Assembly (NCBI GenBank): GCA_031316255.1
Contig: JALDQW010000001.1
Location: 930,001 to 994,000 of the forward strand
Source: Nitrosomonas sp.
GTDB lineage: Bacteria; Pseudomonadota; Gammaproteobacteria; Burkholderiales; Nitrosomonadaceae
Reading direction: 5' to 3'
Length of the DNA: 64,000 nucleotides
Shown: in pieces, positions 18,422 to 27,346 of the stretch
Numbering within the stretch: position 1 is the stretch's first letter
Layout: each line of letters starts with the position of its first letter
The notes under the pieces: generated by a model
The model's database searches: none
Told to the model about the DNA's origin: nothing
What the model saw: the letters and a program-made list of their open reading frames with translations, nothing else
Translations under genes and position numbers: made by a program

Positions 18422-18681
18422 TTACTCCAGTGGTTCAATAAGTTTCAATGTCTTTCTGTCTCGCGCCAGATTCCAGTCTTCGTTAAGTTCATCTTTGTGA
18501 CATTCTCGCCATTCCTGAACCAGACTTAACACACATGGCGGTAGACGGCCTTCAACGATCTCGCCTGTATTTATCTCAATTGCTGCGCAAAATCTCCACA
18601 CTTCGCATGAAAATGCGGTGGATTGTGATCGTTATAGAACATCGCGATAACAATTCCAAGAAATCTGCTTACTTCAGGCAA
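18422..18681 (-). pseudogene. DUF4160 family gene with a frameshift
   Basis: A TTG at 18681, preceded by AGGA, starts LPEVSRFLGIVIAMFYNDHN and PPHFHAKCGDF, a clear DUF4160 start with the conserved HNPPHFH. Near 18583-18592 the frame runs into a stop, but after a one-base shift it continues as AIEINTGEIVEGRLPP, CVLSLVQEWRE and NWNLARD-like residues, ending KLIEPLE and a stop at 18422. A one-base deletion explains it; a sequencing error is the alternative. The start overlaps the last codons of nadC by eight bases, so it is translationally coupled to nadC. Confidence 0.85.
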
Positions 18682-19570
18682 TATTATTCCTGTTAACAAA
18701 CCGCATCGACAAATCCACGGCCTGAATATTTTTCGTCAGGCTGCCAATGGAGATCCTGTCCACACCGGTTCCGGCGACGCGCCTGACATTGTCCAGATTG
18801 ATATTTCCGGAAGCCTCGAGCAGAATATTCCGGCCGGATTTTTGACCGTGCTCCCGGCTGACGTCAACCGCCTCTTCCAATAGACTCACGGCAAAATTAT
18901 CCAGCAGAATCATGGTGGCGCCAGCATCCAGCGCCTCCTGTAATTGCGTTATGGATTCCACTTCAATCTGGATGAAAACACCTTCGGGCGCAATTTTCTG
19001 CGCCTGTTTCAGCACCGTTTTTATGCCGCCCGCCGCGGCAATATGGTTTTCCTTGATCAGGATGCCGTCATACAGGCCGATACGGTGGTTCACGCCGCCA
19101 CCGCATTTGACAGCGTATTTCTGCGCGATACGCAGGCCGGGCAACGTCTTGCGCGTATCGACAACCTCGGCTTTTGTGCCGGCAACGGCTTCAGCATAAC
19201 GCCGCGTCACTGTCGCTACAGCCGACAGCAGTTGCAAAAAATTCAGCGCCGACCGTTCCGCGGTCAATAATGCGCGCGCCTGTCCTGTGATTTCACAGAT
19301 TCTCTGCCCGATCGCTATTTCATCGCCATCCCGGGCAAGCCAGCGAATTTGAACATCGGGCGACACTGTCTGAAAACACAGCTCAAACCAGTCCGTACCG
19401 CATAGCACAGCCGTTTCTCTGCTCACCACATTGGCCGTCAGCATCTGCCGCCCGGGTATCAGCTGCGCAGTCAAATCACCTGTACCGATATCCTCCGCCA
19501 ATGCCATGGCAACATTGTTTTTTATTTCCTCAATCAAACTATTCGCATCCTTTGAATACAGTTCCATCAA
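18674..19570 (-). CDS. nadC: Nicotinate-nucleotide diphosphorylase (quinolinate phosphoribosyltransferase)
   Basis: A 298-aa protein with the type II PRTase fold. EDIGTGDLTAQLIP lies near the N-terminus, ALNFLQLLSAVATVTRRYA follows, and the active-site segments are VVDTRKTLPGLRIAQKYAVK with CGGGVNHRIGLYDGILIKENH. C-terminal strands EVESITQLQEALDAGATMILLDNF and EASGNINLDNVRRVAGTGVDRIS complete the barrel. It converts quinolinate and PRPP to nicotinate mononucleotide in NAD synthesis. nadA and nadB are not in the window. Confidence 0.97.
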   Translation of the reverse strand: MMELYSKDANSLIEEIKNNVAMALAEDIGTGDLTAQLIPGRQMLTANVVSRETAVLCGTDWFELCFQTVSPDVQIRWLARDGDEIAIGQRICEITGQARALLTAERSALNFLQLLSAVATVTRRYAEAVAGTKAEVVDTRKTLPGLRIAQKYAVKCGGGVNHRIGLYDGILIKENHIAAAGGIKTVLKQAQKIAPEGVFIQIEVESITQLQEALDAGATMILLDNFAVSLLEEAVDVSREHGQKSGRNILLEASGNINLDNVRRVAGTGVDRISIGSLTKNIQAVDLSMRFVNRNNIA

Positions 19571-19638
19571 TCAATACAATAGTATATCTAAATCCATAGA
19601 TGGATATCGCAATTGAGCCGGGGAATTCTGGAGGCGCG

Positions 19639-22600
19639 TTATTTATCCGGGGATTGTTCTTCAAGATAAGCATCGACCCGACTCAATTCCGCATCAAATT
19701 CCGGCAATAACGCATCCAGCGTTTTCTGGTCGTTGCTTTTACCGGCCGTCTCCAGCTCAGCGCATAACTCACCTAATTTCATCGCACCCACAGAACGCGA
19801 CGATGATTTGAGTTTGTGCGCAATAGAACCGGCCGTTGCAAGCTGACCTGCCTGATACGCTGCACGCAATTCCTCGGCTGTTTTCGCTGCATTGAGCCGG
19901 TAATCCTTCAGCATTTCCTTGATCGTTTCCGGGTCGTCGCCAATAAGTTCTTCTAGTTTACGAACGTCTACGGGCACTTCCGCTGCTTCGCCGTTTGTTT
20001 CCACACCGGTTTTGATCGATGATGTATCCGCTTTCTCCGATTGTGTCCCGTCTTCCTCAGCCGGTTTGCCCACTTTCAGGTATTTTTCCAGCGTAACGCG
20101 CAAATCTTCAAGCTGCACCGGCTTGCTCAAATAATCATCCATACCGGCATCGAGACAATGTTCTTTCTCGCCTTTCAATGCATTGGCGGTCAATGCAACA
20201 ATCGGGATATGTTTTTTGCCGGATTCGAGCTGGCGAATATTTTTTGTCAGCTCGAATCCATCAATCTCAGGCATGTGCAAGTCTGTCAGTAACAGGCCGT
20301 AATCGCAGTTTTGCCACCGCCCCAGCGCTTCGCGCCCATCATTTGCGATATCTGCGGCATAACCCAGCAAATTGAGTTGTTGCATGATCACCTTCTGATT
20401 GATTTCATTATCTTCCGCCACCAGTATCAGCGTTCCCTGATTCAACGCTTCTTCTCGTGAAATCGCGACCGGTTTTGACTTAAGCATATCTGCAAGCGGT
20501 GTCGATTCCACTTCCGGCTCTATTCTGCCCGCTGCCAGCTCCATTGCACGCATGAGCGACTGGCGGTACATGACGTCACCATCCAGCGTGACAATATCGA
20601 CGTCCTCAATACGCGCCTGCCTGCGTCGACCGCGTTTGATAATCACAAAATGGGGATCCAGGCGGGACTGCAACACTTCGGATCGTTCGCTAAAGGCAAC
20701 ACGCAATTCTTCCAAAGGCGGTTCCAGGTGTCCGGCATCAACAACGACCAGCCATAAACCCGCTTTTAGTGTTTTAATATACGCATGGGCTGAAGTCATA
20801 TCAGGAACATGCTCGACAAAAGCGCCGGAACTTTTTAAATAGACCGCCAGATCATTGCCCAGTCCTTCGTTATTACCGTATATAAGGCAAGACAGTCCGG
20901 CCAGTTGAATTGTTTTGCGTTTGGAGTCGGCGGTTTCCGGCAGCGGCTTAAACGGCATCTGGACAACAAAGGTAGAGCCTTGCTCCGGCTGGCTGTGCAC
21001 GGTTATTTCCGCGCTCATCAATTCGGCTAGATGATGCGAAATGGCCAGTCCGAGGCCGGTGCCGCCAAAACGGCGCGTCGTTGAGGGATCGCCCTGTGAA
21101 AAGGATTTAAACAGCTTGTCCAGCGTTTCCTTGTTCATGCCGATGCCGTTATCGGTCACCTGAAATGTAACCACAATCTGATCGGGTTCGGATTCTGTCA
21201 GCAGCACACGCACCGAAACCTTGCCCGGCTTCTCCTGTTTGCTGGAAAACTTGATGGCATTATTGATCACGTTGACCAGCACTTGACGAATTCGTATCGG
21301 ATCGCCCAATACATTTTCAGGAATCGCAGGGTCGATGAACAGCGTCAGTTCCACATTCTTGCTGAGCGCCAAATTTGCAAGCATGCCACAGGCATTCTCC
21401 ACCACGCTCGTCAGCGGCATGGGGATTTTTTCAATTTCCAGTTTGCCGGCTTCAATTTTGGAAAAATCGAGAATATCTTCAATAATGCCAAGCAAGGCAT
21501 ACGCCGAGTCGCGTATCAGATTCGCCATTTCCATCTGATACCCGCTTAAGCTGGTTTGCCTGAGCACATCAATCATGCCGATGACACCATTCATGGGCGT
21601 GCGGATTTCATGACTCATGGCGGCAAGAAACGAGGATTTTGCCCTGTTCGCTGCTTCAGCGTCATTCCTGGCCTGCTCTAGATCTTTCATGATGCGCACA
21701 TGTTCACGCATATCACGCATAACGCCGGTAAAATGCCGTTCCTCACCAACAAAATATTCGCTGACCGCAAGATACACTGGTATCAATTCGCCGTTTTTGT
21801 GCACCGCTTCCACCTCACGACCCAGACCGATGCCGTGCTTTCCTTTGAGATAGGGACGCCCGACATATTGCTGACCCTGTCCCGTCCTGCAATACCTGTC
21901 CATATAAAACTCGTGCTCCGAACGGTCGGGTTCGGGTACCAGAATAGCAACATTCTGTCCGATAATTTCTTCCGGTGTATAGCCGAACAGCCGCTCCACC
22001 ACCGGGTTTGCGGACAAAATGACACCAATGTAATCTGTTGTTACCACGCAGTCGACCATATGCTCGACAACGGAACGGGTTTCTTCTTCCTTGATCGCCA
22101 GCGCAGCGTTGGCCCGCTGCAAATCGGCCGTACGTAATTCAACGCGATTTTCCAGTTCCTGATTCAGATGGCGCAGATTCAACTCGGCATTTTTTCGTTC
22201 CTGATTGCTTGCGTTAAGGCGTTCAACCATAATATTGAAGGTATGCCCAAGCTGGCGCATTTCGTTCCAGCCCCCTATTGTAACGCGCTGGTGCAAATTG
22301 CCTGCTGCAATCTCGAGCGCACCCCGATTGAGCTGTTTCAGCGGCGTCACCACACGGCGGTTGAACAGAAATGCGCCGAAAATTACGCCGAGCAGGGTAA
22401 CGGCCAGAATAATCAGGCTATATCGTGTAACCTGTTGAACATTGGCGAAGGCCTCATCGACATCTTTTTTGACAACAATACCCCAGTTCATCCGCGGCAG
22501 ATTCCGCCATACCGCAACTACCGCCTTATCGCGGTAATCGCGTGTAATGGCGCCACCTGATTCCCCGGACAATGCATTCTTCAGCGCAATGGAATACGGT

Positions 22601-23370
22601 GTATCCAGATTGATTTTGCGTTTCAGCGCTGCGTCAGGATCTGTGGCCAGCGGCGCCATAATGAGCGCAGTATGTTCATCAACCAACCGGGCAACCACGG
22701 TATCGCCGGTTTCGCCCAATCCCACATTGTTGGACACCACATCGAAAACATGTTCACTGTAAATCTGCAACGCCAGCACACCCACAATTTTATCCTTGAT
22801 GATAATCGGGAAAGCGATAAATGCTGCGATGGCGCCATGAGACGGTTCATAAAACTCAAAATCGGAAATAGCGCTTTCCAGTTTGTTGAGCGCATGGCGG
22901 GTGACCTGACCCAGTCCGGTACTACTGTATGGACCGGTTATCAAATTTGTCGCAAAATCGGACTCATGACTTTGCGTGTAGACGATATCACCTTTTGTTG
23001 AAATCAGGAATAAATCGTAATAACTGGCATCTTCGACAAAACGCCTGAAATGATCCCTGTATAAGGCATCAATCTGGCGGTAGGCTTCCGAGTCGACGCC
23101 CTCTTCTTCAAAAACCTTGGGAAATTGAAGCATAGCGTTGCGCGTCGCAATCGCATCATGCAACAAATTGGCATCGAGCAGACGCTCGTTCAAATAAGTA
23201 TCGATCTGTTCAACTTTTTTATCCGCGATCGCAGACAGATTCTCGATAACCGTTTTCTGAATTTCGTTTTCGAACGTATGCAAAAAGCTGTTACCAATAA
23301 CCAGAATCGGTAATAGAGAGACCAACGTAAACCAGACTGCGAAACGTTGTGTGAGCGAAGTAAATTTCAT
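19639..23370 (-). CDS. Hybrid sensor histidine kinase: dCache-HAMP-PAS-HisKA-HATPase-REC-REC-HPt
   Basis: A 1243-aa membrane protein. Transmembrane helices at about 11-28 and 316-338 flank a periplasmic dCache-type domain. A HAMP domain (about 340-392), a coiled coil and a PAS domain (about 430-545, SANPVVERLFGYTPEEIIGQ) follow. HisKA has H587 in SFLAAMSHEIRTPMNG, and the ATPase has N and G boxes (NVINNAIKF; FGGTGLGLAI). The first REC is degenerate, without a clear acceptor Asp; the second carries D1030 (LLLTDLHMPE). The C-terminal HPt has H1185 (IAHKLKSSSRS). This is a BarA/TorS-like phosphorelay, but no cognate response regulator is adjacent. The ligand is unknown. Confidence 0.95.
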   Translation of the reverse strand: MKFTSLTQRFAVWFTLVSLLPILVIGNSFLHTFENEIQKTVIENLSAIADKKVEQIDTYLNERLLDANLLHDAIATRNAMLQFPKVFEEEGVDSEAYRQIDALYRDHFRRFVEDASYYDLFLISTKGDIVYTQSHESDFATNLITGPYSSTGLGQVTRHALNKLESAISDFEFYEPSHGAIAAFIAFPIIIKDKIVGVLALQIYSEHVFDVVSNNVGLGETGDTVVARLVDEHTALIMAPLATDPDAALKRKINLDTPYSIALKNALSGESGGAITRDYRDKAVVAVWRNLPRMNWGIVVKKDVDEAFANVQQVTRYSLIILAVTLLGVIFGAFLFNRRVVTPLKQLNRGALEIAAGNLHQRVTIGGWNEMRQLGHTFNIMVERLNASNQERKNAELNLRHLNQELENRVELRTADLQRANAALAIKEEETRSVVEHMVDCVVTTDYIGVILSANPVVERLFGYTPEEIIGQNVAILVPEPDRSEHEFYMDRYCRTGQGQQYVGRPYLKGKHGIGLGREVEAVHKNGELIPVYLAVSEYFVGEERHFTGVMRDMREHVRIMKDLEQARNDAEAANRAKSSFLAAMSHEIRTPMNGVIGMIDVLRQTSLSGYQMEMANLIRDSAYALLGIIEDILDFSKIEAGKLEIEKIPMPLTSVVENACGMLANLALSKNVELTLFIDPAIPENVLGDPIRIRQVLVNVINNAIKFSSKQEKPGKVSVRVLLTESEPDQIVVTFQVTDNGIGMNKETLDKLFKSFSQGDPSTTRRFGGTGLGLAISHHLAELMSAEITVHSQPEQGSTFVVQMPFKPLPETADSKRKTIQLAGLSCLIYGNNEGLGNDLAVYLKSSGAFVEHVPDMTSAHAYIKTLKAGLWLVVVDAGHLEPPLEELRVAFSERSEVLQSRLDPHFVIIKRGRRRQARIEDVDIVTLDGDVMYRQSLMRAMELAAGRIEPEVESTPLADMLKSKPVAISREEALNQGTLILVAEDNEINQKVIMQQLNLLGYAADIANDGREALGRWQNCDYGLLLTDLHMPEIDGFELTKNIRQLESGKKHIPIVALTANALKGEKEHCLDAGMDDYLSKPVQLEDLRVTLEKYLKVGKPAEEDGTQSEKADTSSIKTGVETNGEAAEVPVDVRKLEELIGDDPETIKEMLKDYRLNAAKTAEELRAAYQAGQLATAGSIAHKLKSSSRSVGAMKLGELCAELETAGKSNDQKTLDALLPEFDAELSRVDAYLEEQSPDK

Positions 23371-23599
23371 GGGTACTCCCCCGCAATAACCGGTAGCCGC
23401 AAGCGGCTTTCAAATGCGTAAATTTTTGTCTTTCAGTGAGTAATTGCTATCATTGCCTGATGCATTACAAACGCGCCAGTACATAGTAGCAGACATCTGA
23501 ATCAACCGTCCGTTCTTATGTATATCATTGTGTTTACAGAAACCGGATATTACGTTTTAATCAGGATTATGTTCACGTCCATTCATTCGTTTTCATAAA

Positions 23600-24031
23600 A
23601 TGAGTATTTCTTCTTGCGAAGTGCGTATTGTGCAATGGCAGGATGAAGCGCCAGCGCTCAGTGCAGTCCGCAAAGCCGTTTTCATCGAAGAACAGCATGT
23701 TCCGGAAGAACTGGAATGGGATGAATTTGACTCTGTCAGCATCCATGCGATCGCAGTCAGTCCTTCCGGCGCGGCTGTCGGCACCGCACGATTGTTGCCG
23801 GATGGTCATATCGGCCGTATGGCGGTTTTAAAGGCCTGGCGCGGCGGGGGGATCGGCAGCGCCATGTTGCAACGGCTACTGGATGAAGCCAGGCATCGCG
23901 GCGTTTCTAAAGTCATTCTGAATGCGCAGATCACCGCGGCAGCATTTTACGCAAAATTCGGTTTCCAGGTGAGCGGCAATGAATTCATGGAAGCGGGCAT
24001 CCCCCATGTCAAAATGTTTTTAAAATTATGA
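23600..24031 (+). CDS. GNAT family N-acetyltransferase
   Basis: A 143-aa ElaA/YjcF-like GNAT protein. RKAVFIEEQHVPEELEWDEFD is typical of the N-terminal substrate side. The acetyl-CoA binding motif A is GRMAVLKAWRGGGIGSAMLQ, with the pyrophosphate loop RGGGIG, and the C-terminal FYAKFGFQVSGNEFMEAGIPHVKM closes the fold. The acceptor is unknown. A stem-loop (AGCCGC with GCGGCT) lies upstream in the gap after the kinase start. Confidence 0.92.
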   Translation: MSISSCEVRIVQWQDEAPALSAVRKAVFIEEQHVPEELEWDEFDSVSIHAIAVSPSGAAVGTARLLPDGHIGRMAVLKAWRGGGIGSAMLQRLLDEARHRGVSKVILNAQITAAAFYAKFGFQVSGNEFMEAGIPHVKMFLKL

Positions 24032-24058
24032 CTGAATGACACGCTACTGCTGCATTTG

Positions 24059-24397
24059 CTATTTTCTTCCGGACTGCCGCCATTCCCGCTCCAGAATGTC
24101 GGAAGCTTCTTTCCACTGGTTTGTCGCGCGATCCAGCCTTCTGTTCGCTTCGGTTGACTTTTGCCGTGCGGCTTCAGCTTCCCGCTCTGCGTCCGCCAGT
24201 CTTTTCTTGGCATCCTGAATCTTTCTTTCGGCAAATGCCGCGTCCTTTTGCATGTTGTCCGCATCTCTCTGGGCTCTCATCATCTGCTCATAAGCTGCGT
24301 TGGCGCTTTGTTGTAATCTCTGGAGATTTTCAGGGGTATCAGCATAGGCCATTGGAACACAAAAACCGGACAATAATAAAATGATCAACACCTTCAT
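24059..24397 (-). CDS. Small periplasmic coiled-coil protein
   Basis: A 112-aa protein from the ATG at 24397 (MKVLIILLLSG), which has AAGGAATTCAA just upstream; a longer frame to 24433 lacks such a site. The signal peptide ends near VPMAYA. The mature part is almost wholly alpha-helical coiled coil rich in Ala, Arg, Glu, Gln and Asp (AAFAERKIQDAKKRLADAER). It resembles small envelope coiled coils of unknown role. It converges with the GNAT gene. Confidence 0.75.
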   Translation of the reverse strand: MKVLIILLLSGFCVPMAYADTPENLQRLQQSANAAYEQMMRAQRDADNMQKDAAFAERKIQDAKKRLADAEREAEAARQKSTEANRRLDRATNQWKEASDILEREWRQSGRK

Positions 24398-24574
24398 TTG
24401 AATTCCTTCTTTGATTCGTGAGTCATGATTCAATTTTTAGCATTAACGCGATGTAATGATAATCTGCGCATTTGTCTTCACAGTCAATAAGGCGGGATGT
24501 TTTTTTGCGTTTTATGCGTGGTGAAGGGAAAATACGCACTTTGATGATTATTTCTACCGGAGCACCCAACAAAA

Positions 24575-24967
24575 ATGAAACGCATATTCAATTCGACAAC
24601 AATTGCACGCTATCTCAGTCATTTTATCGCCCCAGTTATCGGTTTTGGATTGTTTTTATTCGCAGCACCCGCGCTGGCAAGCTGTGAAGGGTGTTTATGC
24701 CCTGGCGATCCATGCCGGTTATGCCCATTGCCCGCCGTGGAAGGCGAGCAGCCAAAACCCGACGAACCCGAAATCTGCGCCAGAATCCGTGAAAGAGTAC
24801 CGCCGACTTCCGCACAACCCGGCGCCAACGAATATTTTCCCAGTCTTGACAGGTCAGTCGCTGTCTGTGTCAGTGAAGGCGGCGATGTTATCCGTAACCG
24901 GCGGCGCAACGAGGAATTTCCATCACGGGTTTATTGCAAGCCACCGACACCGGTTCAAAGCAGGTAA
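24575..24967 (+). CDS. Secreted cysteine-rich small protein
   Basis: A 130-aa protein with a long signal peptide (about 1-36, ending in FLFAAPALAS). A Cys-rich head follows (CEGCLCPGDPCRLCPLP, five Cys in 17 residues), and three more Cys follow in the C-terminal half. The CxxCxC pattern could bind metal or form disulfides; it lacks a CxxCH haem motif. The gene is six bases from dtd, so they probably share a transcript. Family not recognised. Confidence 0.65.
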   Translation: MKRIFNSTTIARYLSHFIAPVIGFGLFLFAAPALASCEGCLCPGDPCRLCPLPAVEGEQPKPDEPEICARIRERVPPTSAQPGANEYFPSLDRSVAVCVSEGGDVIRNRRRNEEFPSRVYCKPPTPVQSR

Positions 24968-24973
24968 ATTATC

Positions 24974-25417
24974 ATGATCACCATCATCCAGCGCGTCAAT
25001 ACAGCCAAAGTAACCGTCAATCACCAGGTACTCGGCTCCATTGATACCGGCATCATGGCGCTGGTTGCAGTTGAAAAGGTCGATACCGAAAAAGAGGCCG
25101 ACCGCCTGTTGGAGCGCATACTCAATTACCGCATCTTCCCCGATGAAAACGGCCGCATGAACCTGAGCCTGCGCGCAATTCACGGCGGACTGCTGCTGGT
25201 GCCCCAGTTTACCCTGGCGGCCGACACCAATACCGGCAACCGCCCGAGTTTCACCGGTTCGGCATCGCCTGAAAAAGGCCGCGAATTGTTTACCTACCTG
25301 CAGGAAACAGCAAAAACCGTTTATCCTGGGGCGCAATTTGGCCAGTTCGGCGCTGACATGCAGGTTGAATTGATTAATGACGGGCCGGTAACGTTTACGC
25401 TGCGGGTATCCGGTTGA
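24974..25417 (+). CDS. dtd: D-aminoacyl-tRNA deacylase
   Basis: A 147-aa protein of the DTD family: MITIIQRVNTAKVTVN start, LLERILNYRIFPDENGRMN, and the GP motif NDGPVTFTLRV that gives chiral specificity. It hydrolyses D-amino acids, and glycine mischarged on tRNA-Ala, from tRNA. In the usual SQFTL active-site motif the Ser is Pro here (LLVPQFTLAADT), followed by the normal GNRPSF. The catalysis is RNA-based, so the substitution may be tolerated. Confidence 0.96.
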   Translation: MITIIQRVNTAKVTVNHQVLGSIDTGIMALVAVEKVDTEKEADRLLERILNYRIFPDENGRMNLSLRAIHGGLLLVPQFTLAADTNTGNRPSFTGSASPEKGRELFTYLQETAKTVYPGAQFGQFGADMQVELINDGPVTFTLRVSG

Positions 25418-25530
25418 CCAGAAAAAAGGAAAGGAAAATCGCTCCTGTAGATTGAAGATTCATTTAAAATCGAATCAGAGCATCCGGGACTGAAACAATC
25501 CATATTACTTTTAAATGCTAACGCTACGCC

Positions 25531-26364
25531 ATGTCCGAAACTATTCTGAGCCATCTGGATAATCAATTTATTCAAAGCTGCGCTCTGGTGGCGAGCCTGC
25601 TGTCACTGCGGATACTCCTTGTCCATCTGATCAAACGCAACAGGGAAATCCTCACCGAAGGCCGCAGGCATTCGATTACCAGTGTCAAGAACTTCAGCTG
25701 GCTGATCATTTTTTTCGGACTGCTGGCAATCTGGTGGCCGGAATTGAAGAATTTCGCTTTTTCCATTGCCGCTGTGACGCTGGCGCTAGTAATTGCGACC
25801 AAGGAACTGATTTTATGCTTCAGCGGCGCCATGCTGCGGGCAGGCACAGGCGCATTTACCATCGGCGACTGGATTGAGGTGGGCGCAAACCGCGGCGAAG
25901 TGATCGACTACAACATCTTCTCCACCACGCTGCAGGAACTGGACAAATCGCCGAACGACTACAGTTTTACCGGCAGAACCATTGTAATACCGAACAGCCT
26001 TTTTCTGTCGGAGTCGATTAAAAATCTCAATTTTTTCAAACGTTATGTGTTTCACCGCTTCAGTATTGTCGTCGATCCGCATATCAGCACCGCAGATGTC
26101 GAGCAATGGATTGTTGCTGAAATCAACACCCAATCGGCCGACTTTATCGAGATCGCGCGCCGGTATAACGCCTTCATCGAAAAAAGAACCGGTGTCGATG
26201 TGCCCGGTCCGGAACCGCGCATTATGATCAGCACCAATGAATACGCCAAACGCATTATCACCGTAATCGTATTTTGCCCCACAGAGAAAGCCGCCGAACT
26301 CGAGCGGCATATCACGCAAGGCGTGCTGGAACGGGTTTTTCAAATGGAACACACCATTCGTTAA
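25531..26364 (+). CDS. MscS-type mechanosensitive channel family protein
   Basis: A 277-aa protein. Hydrophobic helices occur at about 14-34, 50-68 and 72-105. The pore-lining TM3-like helix and beta domain are seen in FSIAAVTLALVIATKELILC and FTIGDWIEVGANRGEVIDYN, with IVIPNSLFLSESIKN marking the MscS beta domain. The C-terminal alpha/beta part is about 110 residues. MscS relatives release solutes during hypo-osmotic shock. The pore helix is less Gly/Ala-rich than in E. coli MscS, so conductance may differ. Confidence 0.9.
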   Translation: MSETILSHLDNQFIQSCALVASLLSLRILLVHLIKRNREILTEGRRHSITSVKNFSWLIIFFGLLAIWWPELKNFAFSIAAVTLALVIATKELILCFSGAMLRAGTGAFTIGDWIEVGANRGEVIDYNIFSTTLQELDKSPNDYSFTGRTIVIPNSLFLSESIKNLNFFKRYVFHRFSIVVDPHISTADVEQWIVAEINTQSADFIEIARRYNAFIEKRTGVDVPGPEPRIMISTNEYAKRIITVIVFCPTEKAAELERHITQGVLERVFQMEHTIR

Positions 26365-26570
26365 TTGATGCGATAGCACAGACGGTTTTTCTGCATAATT
26401 GACCCAATTTCGCCTCTTGCCAAATATTCGCAATCGGTTATTTATGTACCATTTGGAACGCATTTATACGTCTATCATCAAAAGCAAAATAACGTTAAAT
26501 CCCTTCAGTATTCAGGATCAAGAAGTCCAATGGCCTTCCGTTACATTCGTATCGAAATAGCGAGGCTTTT

Positions 26571-27209
26571 ATGAATAAAAATTCCAACGAAGAACTGCAC
26601 CTGCAATTGTCACTTGAGCAATGTCCTGAAATAAAAATGACCGGTCTGGACAGTTTGCCTACACTCAAGCAGCTACTTGTAGCCGGCGGCATCGCACTCA
26701 TGGCCGTGTTGATTCAACTCGGCCATGACAATGCCAATGGTAAATCAACGGTTGCCGCAACATTAAATGACCATCATCAAACGCCATCAATCACGCTCAC
26801 CGACAGCCAACTGATAACGGATCCCGCAAAACTGCTGCCGATTGATTTGTTCGTGGAAAACAATCGTTCCGAATTCATTGCTGTTCCATATTTTTCCGAC
26901 ACGGTAAAAGAAGAAATCATCACCGGTTTTGAGCAGGGCACTAAAAACGTGGGTGTTATTTATGTGTGGGATAATCTGGGTCAGGACGGTGATATTATTC
27001 AGATCGAATCTGACGGATTGGCTGTGGATATTCAATTATCGGATGAACCCGCGCTGATCTTTTTACCGTTTAATCCGGGTGAATCGCTCATCTTCCGTGG
27101 ACTGCACGATAGCGGCAACGGAATTAGCGCAGCAATCGAGATACCATCAGGCGTTGTGGCTTTACCGGTTTTGGCGATGGGAGAAGCGATTGAATTGCCG
27201 GTGAGATAA
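26571..27209 (+). CDS. Single-pass membrane protein of unknown function
   Basis: A 212-aa protein. About 32 cytoplasmic residues precede one transmembrane helix (LLVAGGIALMAVLIQLG), and the remainder is a beta-rich periplasmic domain with many hydrophobic-polar alternations (VGVIYVWDNLGQDGDIIQIE; LIFLPFNPGESLIFRGLHDS). The periplasmic part resembles small beta sandwiches, but I cannot name a family. Co-directional with the MscS gene, 206 bases downstream. Confidence 0.7.
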   Translation: MNKNSNEELHLQLSLEQCPEIKMTGLDSLPTLKQLLVAGGIALMAVLIQLGHDNANGKSTVAATLNDHHQTPSITLTDSQLITDPAKLLPIDLFVENNRSEFIAVPYFSDTVKEEIITGFEQGTKNVGVIYVWDNLGQDGDIIQIESDGLAVDIQLSDEPALIFLPFNPGESLIFRGLHDSGNGISAAIEIPSGVVALPVLAMGEAIELPVR

Positions 27210-27247
27210 TAAGTGTGGTAGCCGACCACCATACATTACAACCGCAT

Positions 27248-27332
27248 GCGCTGGTGTACGGTGCATGCGGTTGTACACCCTACAAAAACCACAAAAAATA
27301 GGCAGGGGCTCCGCCCCTGCACCCCGCAAAGG
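27248..27332. repeat. Two hairpin-forming repeats
   Basis: AACCGCATGC and GCATGCGGTT form a 10-bp stem around a 13-base loop, and GCAGGGGC and GCCCCTGC form an 8-bp stem around TCC about 25 bases on. They lie in the gap where the 26571 gene and the broken TIR gene converge, and may terminate both. No strong T run follows. Confidence 0.5.
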
Positions 27333-27346
27333 GCAAAGATCAAAGT

